Origin: Hahellaceae bacterium
GTDB taxonomy: Bacteria > Pseudomonadota > Gammaproteobacteria > Pseudomonadales > Oleiphilaceae
Direction: 5' to 3'
Length of the DNA: 64,000 bases
Assembly (NCBI GenBank): GCA_016716085.1
Contig: JADJWY010000026.1
Span: 186,001-250,000, forward strand
Part shown: in pieces, positions 34,448 to 42,445 of the stretch
Layout: the number at the start of each line of letters is the position of its first letter
Numbering within the stretch: the first letter of the stretch is position 1
The notes under the pieces: model-generated
Told to the model about the DNA's origin: nothing
What the model saw: only the letters and a program-made list of their open reading frames with translations
The model's database searches: none
Translations under genes and position numbers: made by a program

Positions 34448-35447
34448 CGGGCATGACCAGGCCAAAGTGCTGATAGGCCAGCTCCGTCGCAACGCGTCCC
34501 CGGGAGGTACGCATCAGAAACCCTTGCTGAATCAGATAAGGCTCCACCACATCTTCCAGTGTCCCTTTCTCTTCGCCCACCGCCGCCGCGAGACTCTCAA
34601 CCCCCACCGGACCACCGCCGAACTTTTCCATCACCGCCAGCAACATGCGCCGATCCATGTGATCCAGACCGTGCAGGTCGACATTGAGCATATTCAAGGC
34701 CAGATCCGCGATTTCAAGTGAAATAATCCCCTGCCCTTTGACCTCGGCAAAATCGCGCACCCGCCGCAGCAGGCGATTGGCAATTCGAGGGGTTCCACGG
34801 GAACGTCGCGCAATTTCAAAGGCGCCCTTTTCATCTGCATTCACGCCAAGCAACCGGGCGGAGCGTTCAACGATACCGGTGAGGTCTTCAACCCCGTAAA
34901 ATTCCAGGCGTTGCACGATCCCGAAACGATCACGCAAAGGCGAGGTCAACAATCCCGCCCGCGTGGTTGCGCCCACCAGCGTAAACGGTGGCAGGTCCAG
35001 CTTGATCGAGCGGGCGGCGGGCCCTTCGCCGATCATGATATCGAGCTGGTAATCCTCCATTGCCGGATAGAGCACTTCTTCAACCGCAGGACTAAGCCGA
35101 TGGATCTCGTCGATAAACAGGACGTCATTCGGCTCCAGATTGGTCAATAAGGCCGCCAGATCACCGGCTTTTTCGAGGACCGGGCCCGAGGTCGTTTTGA
35201 TCGAGACCTGCATTTCATTGGCGATGATATTCGCCAGGGTCGTCTTGCCCAGACCCGGTGGACCGAAGATCAGGGTATGATCGAGTGCTTCAGCCCGATT
35301 ACGGGCCGCCTTGATGAATATTTCCATCTGCTCACGCACACGCGGCTGCCCCACGTAATCTTCAAGGGAGCGTGGCCTGATGGCGCGATCCAGTTGTTCT
35401 TCCGCGAAATGCGTGCCAGGGGCGACCAGACGGTCTGCTTCGATCAT
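34440..35447 (-). CDS. ruvB: Holliday junction branch-migration ATPase
   Basis: RuvB drives branch migration with RuvA. The 335-residue AAA+ protein has Walker A GPPGLGKTTL, Walker B VLFIDEIHRLSP, sensor-1 VGATTRAGLL, and a C-terminal winged helix. It sits in the order ruvC-ruvA-ruvB. Confidence 0.98.
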   Translation of the reverse strand: MIEADRLVAPGTHFAEEQLDRAIRPRSLEDYVGQPRVREQMEIFIKAARNRAEALDHTLIFGPPGLGKTTLANIIANEMQVSIKTTSGPVLEKAGDLAALLTNLEPNDVLFIDEIHRLSPAVEEVLYPAMEDYQLDIMIGEGPAARSIKLDLPPFTLVGATTRAGLLTSPLRDRFGIVQRLEFYGVEDLTGIVERSARLLGVNADEKGAFEIARRSRGTPRIANRLLRRVRDFAEVKGQGIISLEIADLALNMLNVDLHGLDHMDRRMLLAVMEKFGGGPVGVESLAAAVGEEKGTLEDVVEPYLIQQGFLMRTSRGRVATELAYQHFGLVMPDA

Positions 35448-35509
35448 AGTAGGTGTGGTATTCGAGGAATTTCTAATGTTCTTATGTGAACTCGATCATA
35501 CATTGACTG

Positions 35510-36121
35510 TCAGGGCTTTACCATCCCCTTCAACGCGAGGCGAATCAGGGCATCCCGCTCCATTCCTGAGGCATAGACCTGGGATATCGCGCGCGCAGCC
35601 TCGGCGGGTTTATAACCCAGGGCCACCAATGCCGATTCAGCCTCTGCCCGGGGATCACTCACGGGCTCTAGTTTGAATGCTTCGTTCTCAGATGCCGCTT
35701 TCAATCCGCCGACAGACCAGTCTTTGAGGCGGTCTCGGAGGTCTATGACAAGGCGCTCGGCGGTTTTCTTGCCGATACCCGGCATTTTGGTCAGCCGGGT
35801 AATGTTGTCGTCTGCCACACATTGCACCAGCTCAACAGGACTCATGTGCGATAAAATGGCCACGGCGAGCTTGGGGCCAATCCCGTTGACCTTGATCAGC
35901 AGCCTGAATAGATCGCGGTCCTGACGGCGAATAAACCCAAACAACAAGTGAGCATCTTCACGAACCACCAAATGCGTGTAGAGGTCGAGTTCCCCCCCCA
36001 ATGCGGGGAGATCCGGCAGCACCGTCAGCGGTACTTCAACTTCATAACCCACACCATTTACACCCACAACCACGACCGGTGGGGCATTTTCCAGCAGTAC
36101 GCCCTGAAGACGTCCAATCAT
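35510..36121 (-). CDS. ruvA: Holliday junction-binding protein
   Basis: The 203-residue RuvA binds the four-way junction as a tetramer. Clear features are the N-terminal OB fold (MIGRLQGVLLENAP), two helix-hairpin-helix motifs (INGIGPKLAVAIL and MPGIGKKTAERLVIDLRD) and the C-terminal domain that binds RuvB. Confidence 0.98.
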   Translation of the reverse strand: MIGRLQGVLLENAPPVVVVGVNGVGYEVEVPLTVLPDLPALGGELDLYTHLVVREDAHLLFGFIRRQDRDLFRLLIKVNGIGPKLAVAILSHMSPVELVQCVADDNITRLTKMPGIGKKTAERLVIDLRDRLKDWSVGGLKAASENEAFKLEPVSDPRAEAESALVALGYKPAEAARAISQVYASGMERDALIRLALKGMVKP

Positions 36122-36131
36122 CTTATTATTC

Positions 36132-36647
36132 TCATATTAGGCGGCCCCGACGTGAAGCAGTTGCCGCGCCTACACGGGTCAGAACCTGAAGTGAATGAAG
36201 GTGACACAATGACACAGCCAACGCATCGGCGGCATCTGCCTGAGGGCAGGCGTTCAGCTTAAGGAGGGTTTGCACCATGTGCTGAACCTGGCTCTTTTCC
36301 GCCCCACCACTGCCGACCACGGCCTGTTTGACTTTTTTTGCAGAATATTCCGATACAGGCAGGCCAGCATGGGACAGCGCCAGAATGGCCACCCCACGCG
36401 CCTGCCCCAGCTTGAGCGCCGAATCCGCGTTGCGGGCCATAAAAACCTGCTCGATCGCCGATTCGTCCGGACGATACATCTGAATGACCTGCGTCAGCCC
36501 CTGAAAGATGCAGAGCAGTTTCTCATCCAGTCGTTCGCCGGTTACACGAATACAGCCACTTGCCACATAATGATGCTTTCCCTGCGTCCAGTCGATCACT
36601 CCATAACCGGTCACCCGGGACCCGGGATCAATTCCCAGTATTCGCAT
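36132..36647 (-). CDS. ruvC: Holliday junction endonuclease
   Basis: RuvC cuts Holliday junctions. The 171-residue protein has the four acidic catalytic residues: Asp7 in RILGIDPGSRVTGYG, Glu in SAIEQVFMARN, and two Asp in the ADAADALAV segment. The ATG at 36647 lies 20 bases inside the aspS 3' end and has no clear ribosome site, so it is probably translated by coupling. The yebC gene that often sits between aspS and ruvC is absent. Confidence 0.96.
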   Translation of the reverse strand: MRILGIDPGSRVTGYGVIDWTQGKHHYVASGCIRVTGERLDEKLLCIFQGLTQVIQMYRPDESAIEQVFMARNADSALKLGQARGVAILALSHAGLPVSEYSAKKVKQAVVGSGGAEKSQVQHMVQTLLKLNACPQADAADALAVSLCHLHSLQVLTRVGAATASRRGRLI

Positions 36648-38427
36648 CGACGGCTGGCTTCGCCTCTTCTTTAACCCGCAGACGGATATTGAGCTCACGC
36701 AGCTGCTTGGGATCCACCGTACCTGGAGCCTCCGTCAGCATACACATGGCGCTTTGGGTTTTCGGGAAGGCAATCACTTCGCGAATGGAGCTGGCACCGG
36801 TCATCAGCATAACCAGACGATCCAGGCCGAAGGCCAGACCACCGTGCGGAGGCGCGCCAAACTTCAGCGCCTCCAGCAGGAAGCCAAACTTTTCTTTGGC
36901 CTGTTCTTCGGTAATTCCCAGAATTTTCAGCACCGCTTCCTGCATGTCCGCATCGTGAATACGAATGGAACCCCCACCCAGTTCGGTACCGTTCAGCACC
37001 ATGTCATAGGCGCGGGACAAGGCCGATTCAGGATCTTTCTCGACGGTTTCCAGTGAGCAGGATGGCGCGGTAAACGGATGGTGAATTGCAGTCAGGCCGC
37101 CGTCACCGGTTTCTTCAAACATGGGGAAGTCAACCACCCACAACGGCGCCCACTCACGCTCAAGCAACTTGAGGTCATGCCCCAGTTTCACGCGCAGCGC
37201 ACCAATTGCTTCATTGACGATTTTGGCTTTATCCGCACCGAAGAACACCAGATCGCCATCCTGCGCACCGACGCGCTCGATGATCTCCAGCGCAATGTTG
37301 CCAGGCATGAATTTAACGATGGGTGACTGCAAGCCTTCGATACCCTTGGCTAATTCGTTGACCTTGATATACGCCAGTCCTTTCGCGCCGTAAATGCCAA
37401 CAAACTTGGTGTAGTCATCAATCTGTTTACGCGACAGCTCGCCACCCTTGGGCAGACGCATGGCCACGACACGACCTTTCGGATCGTTGGCCGGGCCGCT
37501 GAACACTTTGAACTCGACTGACTTGAGCAGATCAGCCACATCCACCATTTCAAGAGAAATTCGCATGTCTGGCTTGTCACTACCGAAACGACGCATCGCT
37601 TCGGAGAACGGCATCCGTGGGAACTCGCCCAGATCCACCGACAACAGATCGCGGAACATCGACCGGATCATGGTCTCGGTGATGCTCATGATGGTGTTTT
37701 CATCGATAAAAGAGGCTTCGATATCAATCTGGGTAAACTCAGGCTGGCGATCAGCGCGCAAATCCTCGTCACGGAAACACTTGGCAATCTGATAGTAGCG
37801 ATCAAAGCCGGACATCATCAGCAACTGCTTGAACAGCTGCGGTGACTGCGGCAGTGCAAAGAAGCAACCCTCATGGGTTCGGCTGGGCACCAGATAGTCA
37901 CGCGCACCTTCCGGCGTGGCACGGGTCAGAATGGGGGTTTCCACATCCATGAAGCCCTGTTCATCGAGGAATCTGCGCAGGTAACTGGTGACTTTGGAAC
38001 GGAAGCGCAAACGATTCTGCATTTCAGGACGACGCAGATCCATGTAGCGGTATCGCAGACGGGTATCTTCGCCCACATCCACATATTCATCCAGGGGGAA
38101 AGGTGGGGTTTTGGCACGCGCCAGAATTTCAAGCGACTTGCCCAGCACTTCGATCTTGCCTGTTGCCATATCCTTGTTTTCAGTGCCCGCCGGACGCAAA
38201 CGCACCCGCCCGGTCACTTTGACAACAAATTCGCTGCGCACTTTCTCGGCGGCACTGAAACACTCGGGGGTATCGGGATCAAACACGATCTGTGCGACAC
38301 CTTCGCGATCCCGCAGATCCAGAAAGATGACGCCTCCGTGGTCCCGACGGCGGTGAACCCATCCGCAAAGTGTGACTTCCTGATCTGTATGAGTTTCGTT
38401 GATGCTACCGCAGTAGTGACTACGCAT
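36628..38427 (-). CDS. aspS: Aspartyl-tRNA synthetase
   Basis: The 599-residue class II synthetase has the bacterial features: N-terminal anticodon-binding OB fold (VTLCGWVHRRRDHGGVIFLD), motif 2 (FRDEDLRADRQPEFTQID), the bacterial GAD insertion and motif 3 (GLAFGLDRLVMLMTG). Whether it also charges tRNA-Asn cannot be said from this alone. Confidence 0.98.
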   Translation of the reverse strand: MRSHYCGSINETHTDQEVTLCGWVHRRRDHGGVIFLDLRDREGVAQIVFDPDTPECFSAAEKVRSEFVVKVTGRVRLRPAGTENKDMATGKIEVLGKSLEILARAKTPPFPLDEYVDVGEDTRLRYRYMDLRRPEMQNRLRFRSKVTSYLRRFLDEQGFMDVETPILTRATPEGARDYLVPSRTHEGCFFALPQSPQLFKQLLMMSGFDRYYQIAKCFRDEDLRADRQPEFTQIDIEASFIDENTIMSITETMIRSMFRDLLSVDLGEFPRMPFSEAMRRFGSDKPDMRISLEMVDVADLLKSVEFKVFSGPANDPKGRVVAMRLPKGGELSRKQIDDYTKFVGIYGAKGLAYIKVNELAKGIEGLQSPIVKFMPGNIALEIIERVGAQDGDLVFFGADKAKIVNEAIGALRVKLGHDLKLLEREWAPLWVVDFPMFEETGDGGLTAIHHPFTAPSCSLETVEKDPESALSRAYDMVLNGTELGGGSIRIHDADMQEAVLKILGITEEQAKEKFGFLLEALKFGAPPHGGLAFGLDRLVMLMTGASSIREVIAFPKTQSAMCMLTEAPGTVDPKQLRELNIRLRVKEEAKPAVDANTGN

Positions 38428-38544
38428 GTGTGTTTCCTGAGTTCCGTGTGTTCAGATCGCGCAAAGGCCAGCGACCCCGTTGTTATTCAGCCACGCGATA
38501 CTGCCAAACGGCGAGAGAATGTTCGCGCATTAAAAAAGGGACGT

Positions 38545-38573
38545 ATTATAGCGTTCAAACGGGGTCAGGTTAA
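38545..38573 (-). promoter_or_regulatory. Candidate aspS promoter
   Basis: A perfect -10 TATAAT (38545-38550, minus) has TTAACC (38568-38573) 17 bases upstream. The leader to aspS would be about 110 bases. It may drive aspS, ruvCAB and possibly tol-pal. Confidence 0.6.
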
Positions 38574-38649
38574 AGGGCGGCGCCATAAACCCGTGCCCAC
38601 GCGAAAGTCGTCTAAACTTTAGTCAACACCCACACACGACGTATGCAGT

Positions 38650-39738
38650 ATGAACGCCTTTGTTGAGAGCAAAAAACGCGCGGAACTTAGCCAACTGAGG
38701 GAGCGGTGCGAAAAAGTTCTGGTGGAATGCGAAAATTTACCCTCCACGCCAGACCTTCTCAGACGACTACATCTCAACCTGAGCAATTTTCTCGTCGCAC
38801 TGTCAGATAAAGATCCTACCGTTAATCGCATGGCGCAGGGGCTTCAGCGTGTACTGGAGTCATTGATGACAGAGCATCTCGCCATGACGGTTGAGCTGAG
38901 CGACGCCATTCTGCTGACGCTTGACCGCATCGAACTGACCGTTAACGAGGGGCTCACTTCACTGTCCCTGCCTACTCTGATGGATAATCTGCGCGCGGGC
39001 GAACTGCTGGACAGGCTCAGTCAGTGCCCATCAACGGATCAAGCGGACGAAATCGCCCGATTGACTGAGCTTCTGGCACCTGAAGTTCGACACGCGGAAG
39101 GCGACCATACCTTGCTACTGGTCGAACTGATGGAAATTTGCGCGCATTACGGGCTGACAGCGAACCCGGATCTGATGTTTTTTGCAACGCTGGCGACCCC
39201 AGCGGAGGCGCGACTGCGACGCTGGCAAGGACGTCACGCCCGCTTGCTGAAATTAGGCCTGGCCATGAACCAGACGGCGGGCAACCCGGTGTCACCGGAG
39301 CAACTGGCGGCCGCCTTGTTAGTCCACGACATTTCCATGGCTTTCCTGCCACTGGAGCTCCTGGACAGCACCCACGCACTTTCGGCCGCCGATGCACACA
39401 AAGTCCATCGTCATGCCGATATCAGTGGCTGCCTGTTGCAAAACATGGCGTACTGGGCGGAAGCCAAGCAAATGATCGAGCACCACCACGAGTGGAGTAA
39501 CGGCCAGGGCTACCCCGTGGGTCTGAGAGAAAGCCAGATTCATGATGGGGCGAAGATCATCGCCATTGTCGACACGTTCGAAGCGATCACTCACCCACCC
39601 CGCTTTCGTAAAACGACCAAACGCCCCTATCTGAGAGCCGCAATGGAAATCAACAATCAGGCAGGCACACAGTTTTCGTCGTCGTGGGTCAATGAATTCA
39701 ACCAGACCCTTAAGTTGCTGCGCGGCGCACTCTGGTAG
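38650..39738 (+). CDS. HD-GYP-domain protein (probable cyclic-di-GMP phosphodiesterase)
   Basis: The 362-residue cytoplasmic protein has no clear N-terminal domain that I recognise (residues 1-190 are helical). Residues about 200-340 form a HD-GYP domain: the HD pair in LLVHDISMAF near 224, HRHADISG, the HHHEWSNGQGYPVGL motif near 277-290, and IIAIVDTFEAITH. Key metal His and Asp are present, so cyclic-di-GMP hydrolysis is plausible. It is divergent from aspS and has a weak ribosome site. Confidence 0.8.
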   Translation: MNAFVESKKRAELSQLRERCEKVLVECENLPSTPDLLRRLHLNLSNFLVALSDKDPTVNRMAQGLQRVLESLMTEHLAMTVELSDAILLTLDRIELTVNEGLTSLSLPTLMDNLRAGELLDRLSQCPSTDQADEIARLTELLAPEVRHAEGDHTLLLVELMEICAHYGLTANPDLMFFATLATPAEARLRRWQGRHARLLKLGLAMNQTAGNPVSPEQLAAALLVHDISMAFLPLELLDSTHALSAADAHKVHRHADISGCLLQNMAYWAEAKQMIEHHHEWSNGQGYPVGLRESQIHDGAKIIAIVDTFEAITHPPRFRKTTKRPYLRAAMEINNQAGTQFSSSWVNEFNQTLKLLRGALW

Positions 39739-39744
39739 TCTGAC

Positions 39745-42150
39745 TCAGGATGCCTTAGGCGTTAGGGTCAGGCGATAGACGGGCGCCCCCGGCAAGAAGG
39801 GACGCGGTTTGGCGTCAACCCACTCCTGATGACCCGCCAGAAAAAATGGGCTCAAAGGATGGCCACTTTGCCCTCCAGGCATATTGAAAATGCCTTCCGC
39901 CTCCCTACCGGGAGACACCACCATGCGCTCGGACTGCCCAAAGGCAGGCCCGGACACGCGCGGCATGTGATCATCGCCTGGCACCTGATCATGCGGCGCC
40001 GACAGCCAATGCCCCAGCCACGGTAAGGCATCATGCAGAGGATGTTTGACTTGCAGGGTGTTGCGACGCCCCCAGGTTGCCTGTTCCAGCGAATCCCCTG
40101 ATGCGGTCAACTTGGCCGTCACCTGATCAATCGCACGTAACTGCAGCGAGCGCCAGGTTTGACCATCAGGAAGCCAATGCGGAGGCTGCTCCGACAGAAG
40201 TTGCTCCACCACGGCCGGCCAGCGAGGGTTAACGAGCTCAAAATCAGCCGTTTGCGCAACCTGAGACAGTTGCTCGTCCAGCCCGGTAAACAGCTCAAGG
40301 TACAGTTGATAATAAAAGCTGCGCGCTAATTGATAGCCCACTGATCCCACGCTGGCGTGTCCGTCCCAACTTTCATTCAGCAGTCGGCGAAATTCTGCTC
40401 GCGCCGGAAACTCTCTGACAGCATCATCGGTTAACAGCGCAAGCGCCCGTTCGCGCCACTGCGAAAGATAGAGTGCCCGGTCATCCAGCCCGATGCGGTA
40501 TAAATCCATCTCGGTGGCCTTTGAAAGCGCGCTAAGGCCCGTTTTGATCTGCTGGGCTCTGGCGCCCAAATCAGCCCCGCCATCGCCAATTTTGGCATAG
40601 TCTTCGCCCGCTAACTGCCGACTATTGGCTGACCACAGTTGCCCTGAGGAAGGGTTGACCAACACGGGATACTGATCAGCGGATAGGCGACCGGTCCAAA
40701 GCAAGGGAGAATTAACCGGCAGTGGAAATGAGGTCTCAAGCCCCGCTGAACGGTCAGGAAGCGGCCCTGCAATCGTCCAGCCAATAGCCCCCTGCCTATC
40801 GACCGCGATAAAGTTCTGCGCGGGAATCCCCGCCTGCTGAGCAATCGACAGTGCCTGTTCAACCGAGTCACAGGTTTCCAGTTGCTGCATGGCAAAATTA
40901 ACCGCAAAGGGTTCATGCGCAATCCATCTCACCGCATAATAGCGCCCTTCGACCTTGCGAACCGGGCCCAGCGACGTTTCCATAATGCGAATCACGCGGG
41001 GCGCTTCGCCTCGCACCGCGATCATTTCTTCAAAAATCTGGGGGCGCTCCCGGTGGGAGTTCAGATCAAACTCAAGCGGCTCCGTGGACATCACAGGCAG
41101 CTCAACCAGGTCAACATAATCGCCATAGCTGTTGGTAAACCCCCAGGCAACATGCGTGTTACTTCCGACGATCATATTGGGCACGCCGGGCAGCATGATC
41201 CCGGTGATCGATTGCATGACGCCCTGGTCCGGATAATGGAAGGCAGCCCGATACCAAATATGGGCGAGTCCTAAATTTAAGTGCATGTCATCCGCCAGGA
41301 TTGCCCCACCGTGGGCCGAGCGTACGCCCGACACAGCCCAACTGTTGCTTCCCACACTGGAGCGATGTCCGACCGCATACTGAAGATTGATGTCGTCTGA
41401 GGTTCGCCCCAGCCATGAGGGCCCTGACCCGGGAATCGATGCCAATGCAGGCGGTTGTGCCAGCGCCGTATCCAGCGGCGCATCAAACCGTGTTCCTTCC
41501 GGCAGTAAAAAGGCCAGCTGGTCAGCCTTGAGATGGTCACGCAACCACCCGCGCCCCAGTTCGCGACCTTCCTGATTATCTTGTAACTCCTGGTACATAC
41601 TCCAGACGACAAACAGGCTATCCTGTGGCGACCACTCTCTGGGTGCCTGTCCCAACACAAGGTATTCGAAGGGTCTTACTGACAACGCCTTCAGTCCCGC
41701 ATTGACACCCTGGGCATACTGTTGCAGCAGCTGTCGGGACGCCGCCGGAAGGCCCACAAAGACCTGCTCAGCACGCGAACGGAAACGGTGGAAGCGACTG
41801 GCCGCATCCATGTCCACGGCCTCTTTGCCCAGGAGTTCAGCGAGCTCCCCCGCGGATCGCCGCCGCAGCAAATCCATCTGGAAAAACCGATCCTGGGCGT
41901 GAGCATATCCCGTCGCGAAGGCGAGGTCTTCACGCGACTGCCCAGAGAGTGTCGGAACCCCCTGAGCATCGCGCGCGATCGCGACCGGATAACGCAACCC
42001 ATCTTCAAGCTGTTCACCCTGCAAATAAGGCAAACTGCCCCACAGTAGCGCCCAGACGCACCCCGCGAGGCCAAAGACCGTTGCGATGATCCAGCGACCA
42101 GGGCCGGACATCCGCTTTAACCAACAGGCCATAACTTCAGCTGCTTTCAT
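39745..42150 (-). CDS. Penicillin acylase-family Ntn hydrolase
   Basis: The 801-residue exported protein has an N-terminal hydrophobic segment (WIIATVFGLAGCVWALLWG) and the family's processing site: G267-S268 in SVGSNSWAVSG, where the new N-terminal Ser becomes the nucleophile after autocatalytic cleavage. The preceding alpha chain includes FATGYAHAQDRFFQMDLLRR and LVLGQAPREWSPQDS. Family members cleave amides such as acyl-homoserine lactones or beta-lactam side chains; the substrate is unknown. AAGGA lies before the ATG. Confidence 0.88.
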   Translation of the reverse strand: MKAAEVMACWLKRMSGPGRWIIATVFGLAGCVWALLWGSLPYLQGEQLEDGLRYPVAIARDAQGVPTLSGQSREDLAFATGYAHAQDRFFQMDLLRRRSAGELAELLGKEAVDMDAASRFHRFRSRAEQVFVGLPAASRQLLQQYAQGVNAGLKALSVRPFEYLVLGQAPREWSPQDSLFVVWSMYQELQDNQEGRELGRGWLRDHLKADQLAFLLPEGTRFDAPLDTALAQPPALASIPGSGPSWLGRTSDDINLQYAVGHRSSVGSNSWAVSGVRSAHGGAILADDMHLNLGLAHIWYRAAFHYPDQGVMQSITGIMLPGVPNMIVGSNTHVAWGFTNSYGDYVDLVELPVMSTEPLEFDLNSHRERPQIFEEMIAVRGEAPRVIRIMETSLGPVRKVEGRYYAVRWIAHEPFAVNFAMQQLETCDSVEQALSIAQQAGIPAQNFIAVDRQGAIGWTIAGPLPDRSAGLETSFPLPVNSPLLWTGRLSADQYPVLVNPSSGQLWSANSRQLAGEDYAKIGDGGADLGARAQQIKTGLSALSKATEMDLYRIGLDDRALYLSQWRERALALLTDDAVREFPARAEFRRLLNESWDGHASVGSVGYQLARSFYYQLYLELFTGLDEQLSQVAQTADFELVNPRWPAVVEQLLSEQPPHWLPDGQTWRSLQLRAIDQVTAKLTASGDSLEQATWGRRNTLQVKHPLHDALPWLGHWLSAPHDQVPGDDHMPRVSGPAFGQSERMVVSPGREAEGIFNMPGGQSGHPLSPFFLAGHQEWVDAKPRPFLPGAPVYRLTLTPKAS

Positions 42151-42445
42151 GATCCTTGCCTAGCAACGGCAACACCGGCACTTTACTCCGATGCGGATGT
42201 AACACCACACCAATAGTGCAAACCACCTGTTACCTTTTGTTATTATATGTAATAAAATGTTAGCACTTTTACTTATACAAAATAGCCAATAGTTCACAAA
42301 ATCGTCCGACAATCGCACAGTTGGCAGCAATCACAAACGGCCTCGCCACATCAAACAAATTCCCCCTTCCCGAACCGGGAAAATCCTCCCGGTTCGTGGT
42401 ACAGTGCGCTCGCTTTTCGTTCAGGCCGATGTAACAGGAGTGCGC
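42151..42445. other. AT-rich spacer before rapA
   Basis: These 295 bases separate the divergent acylase and rapA. No gene was seen. An AT-rich inverted repeat, TTATTA (42240-42245), TATG, TAATAA (42250-42255), contains -10-like elements on both strands and may belong to the promoters. Confidence 0.5.
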
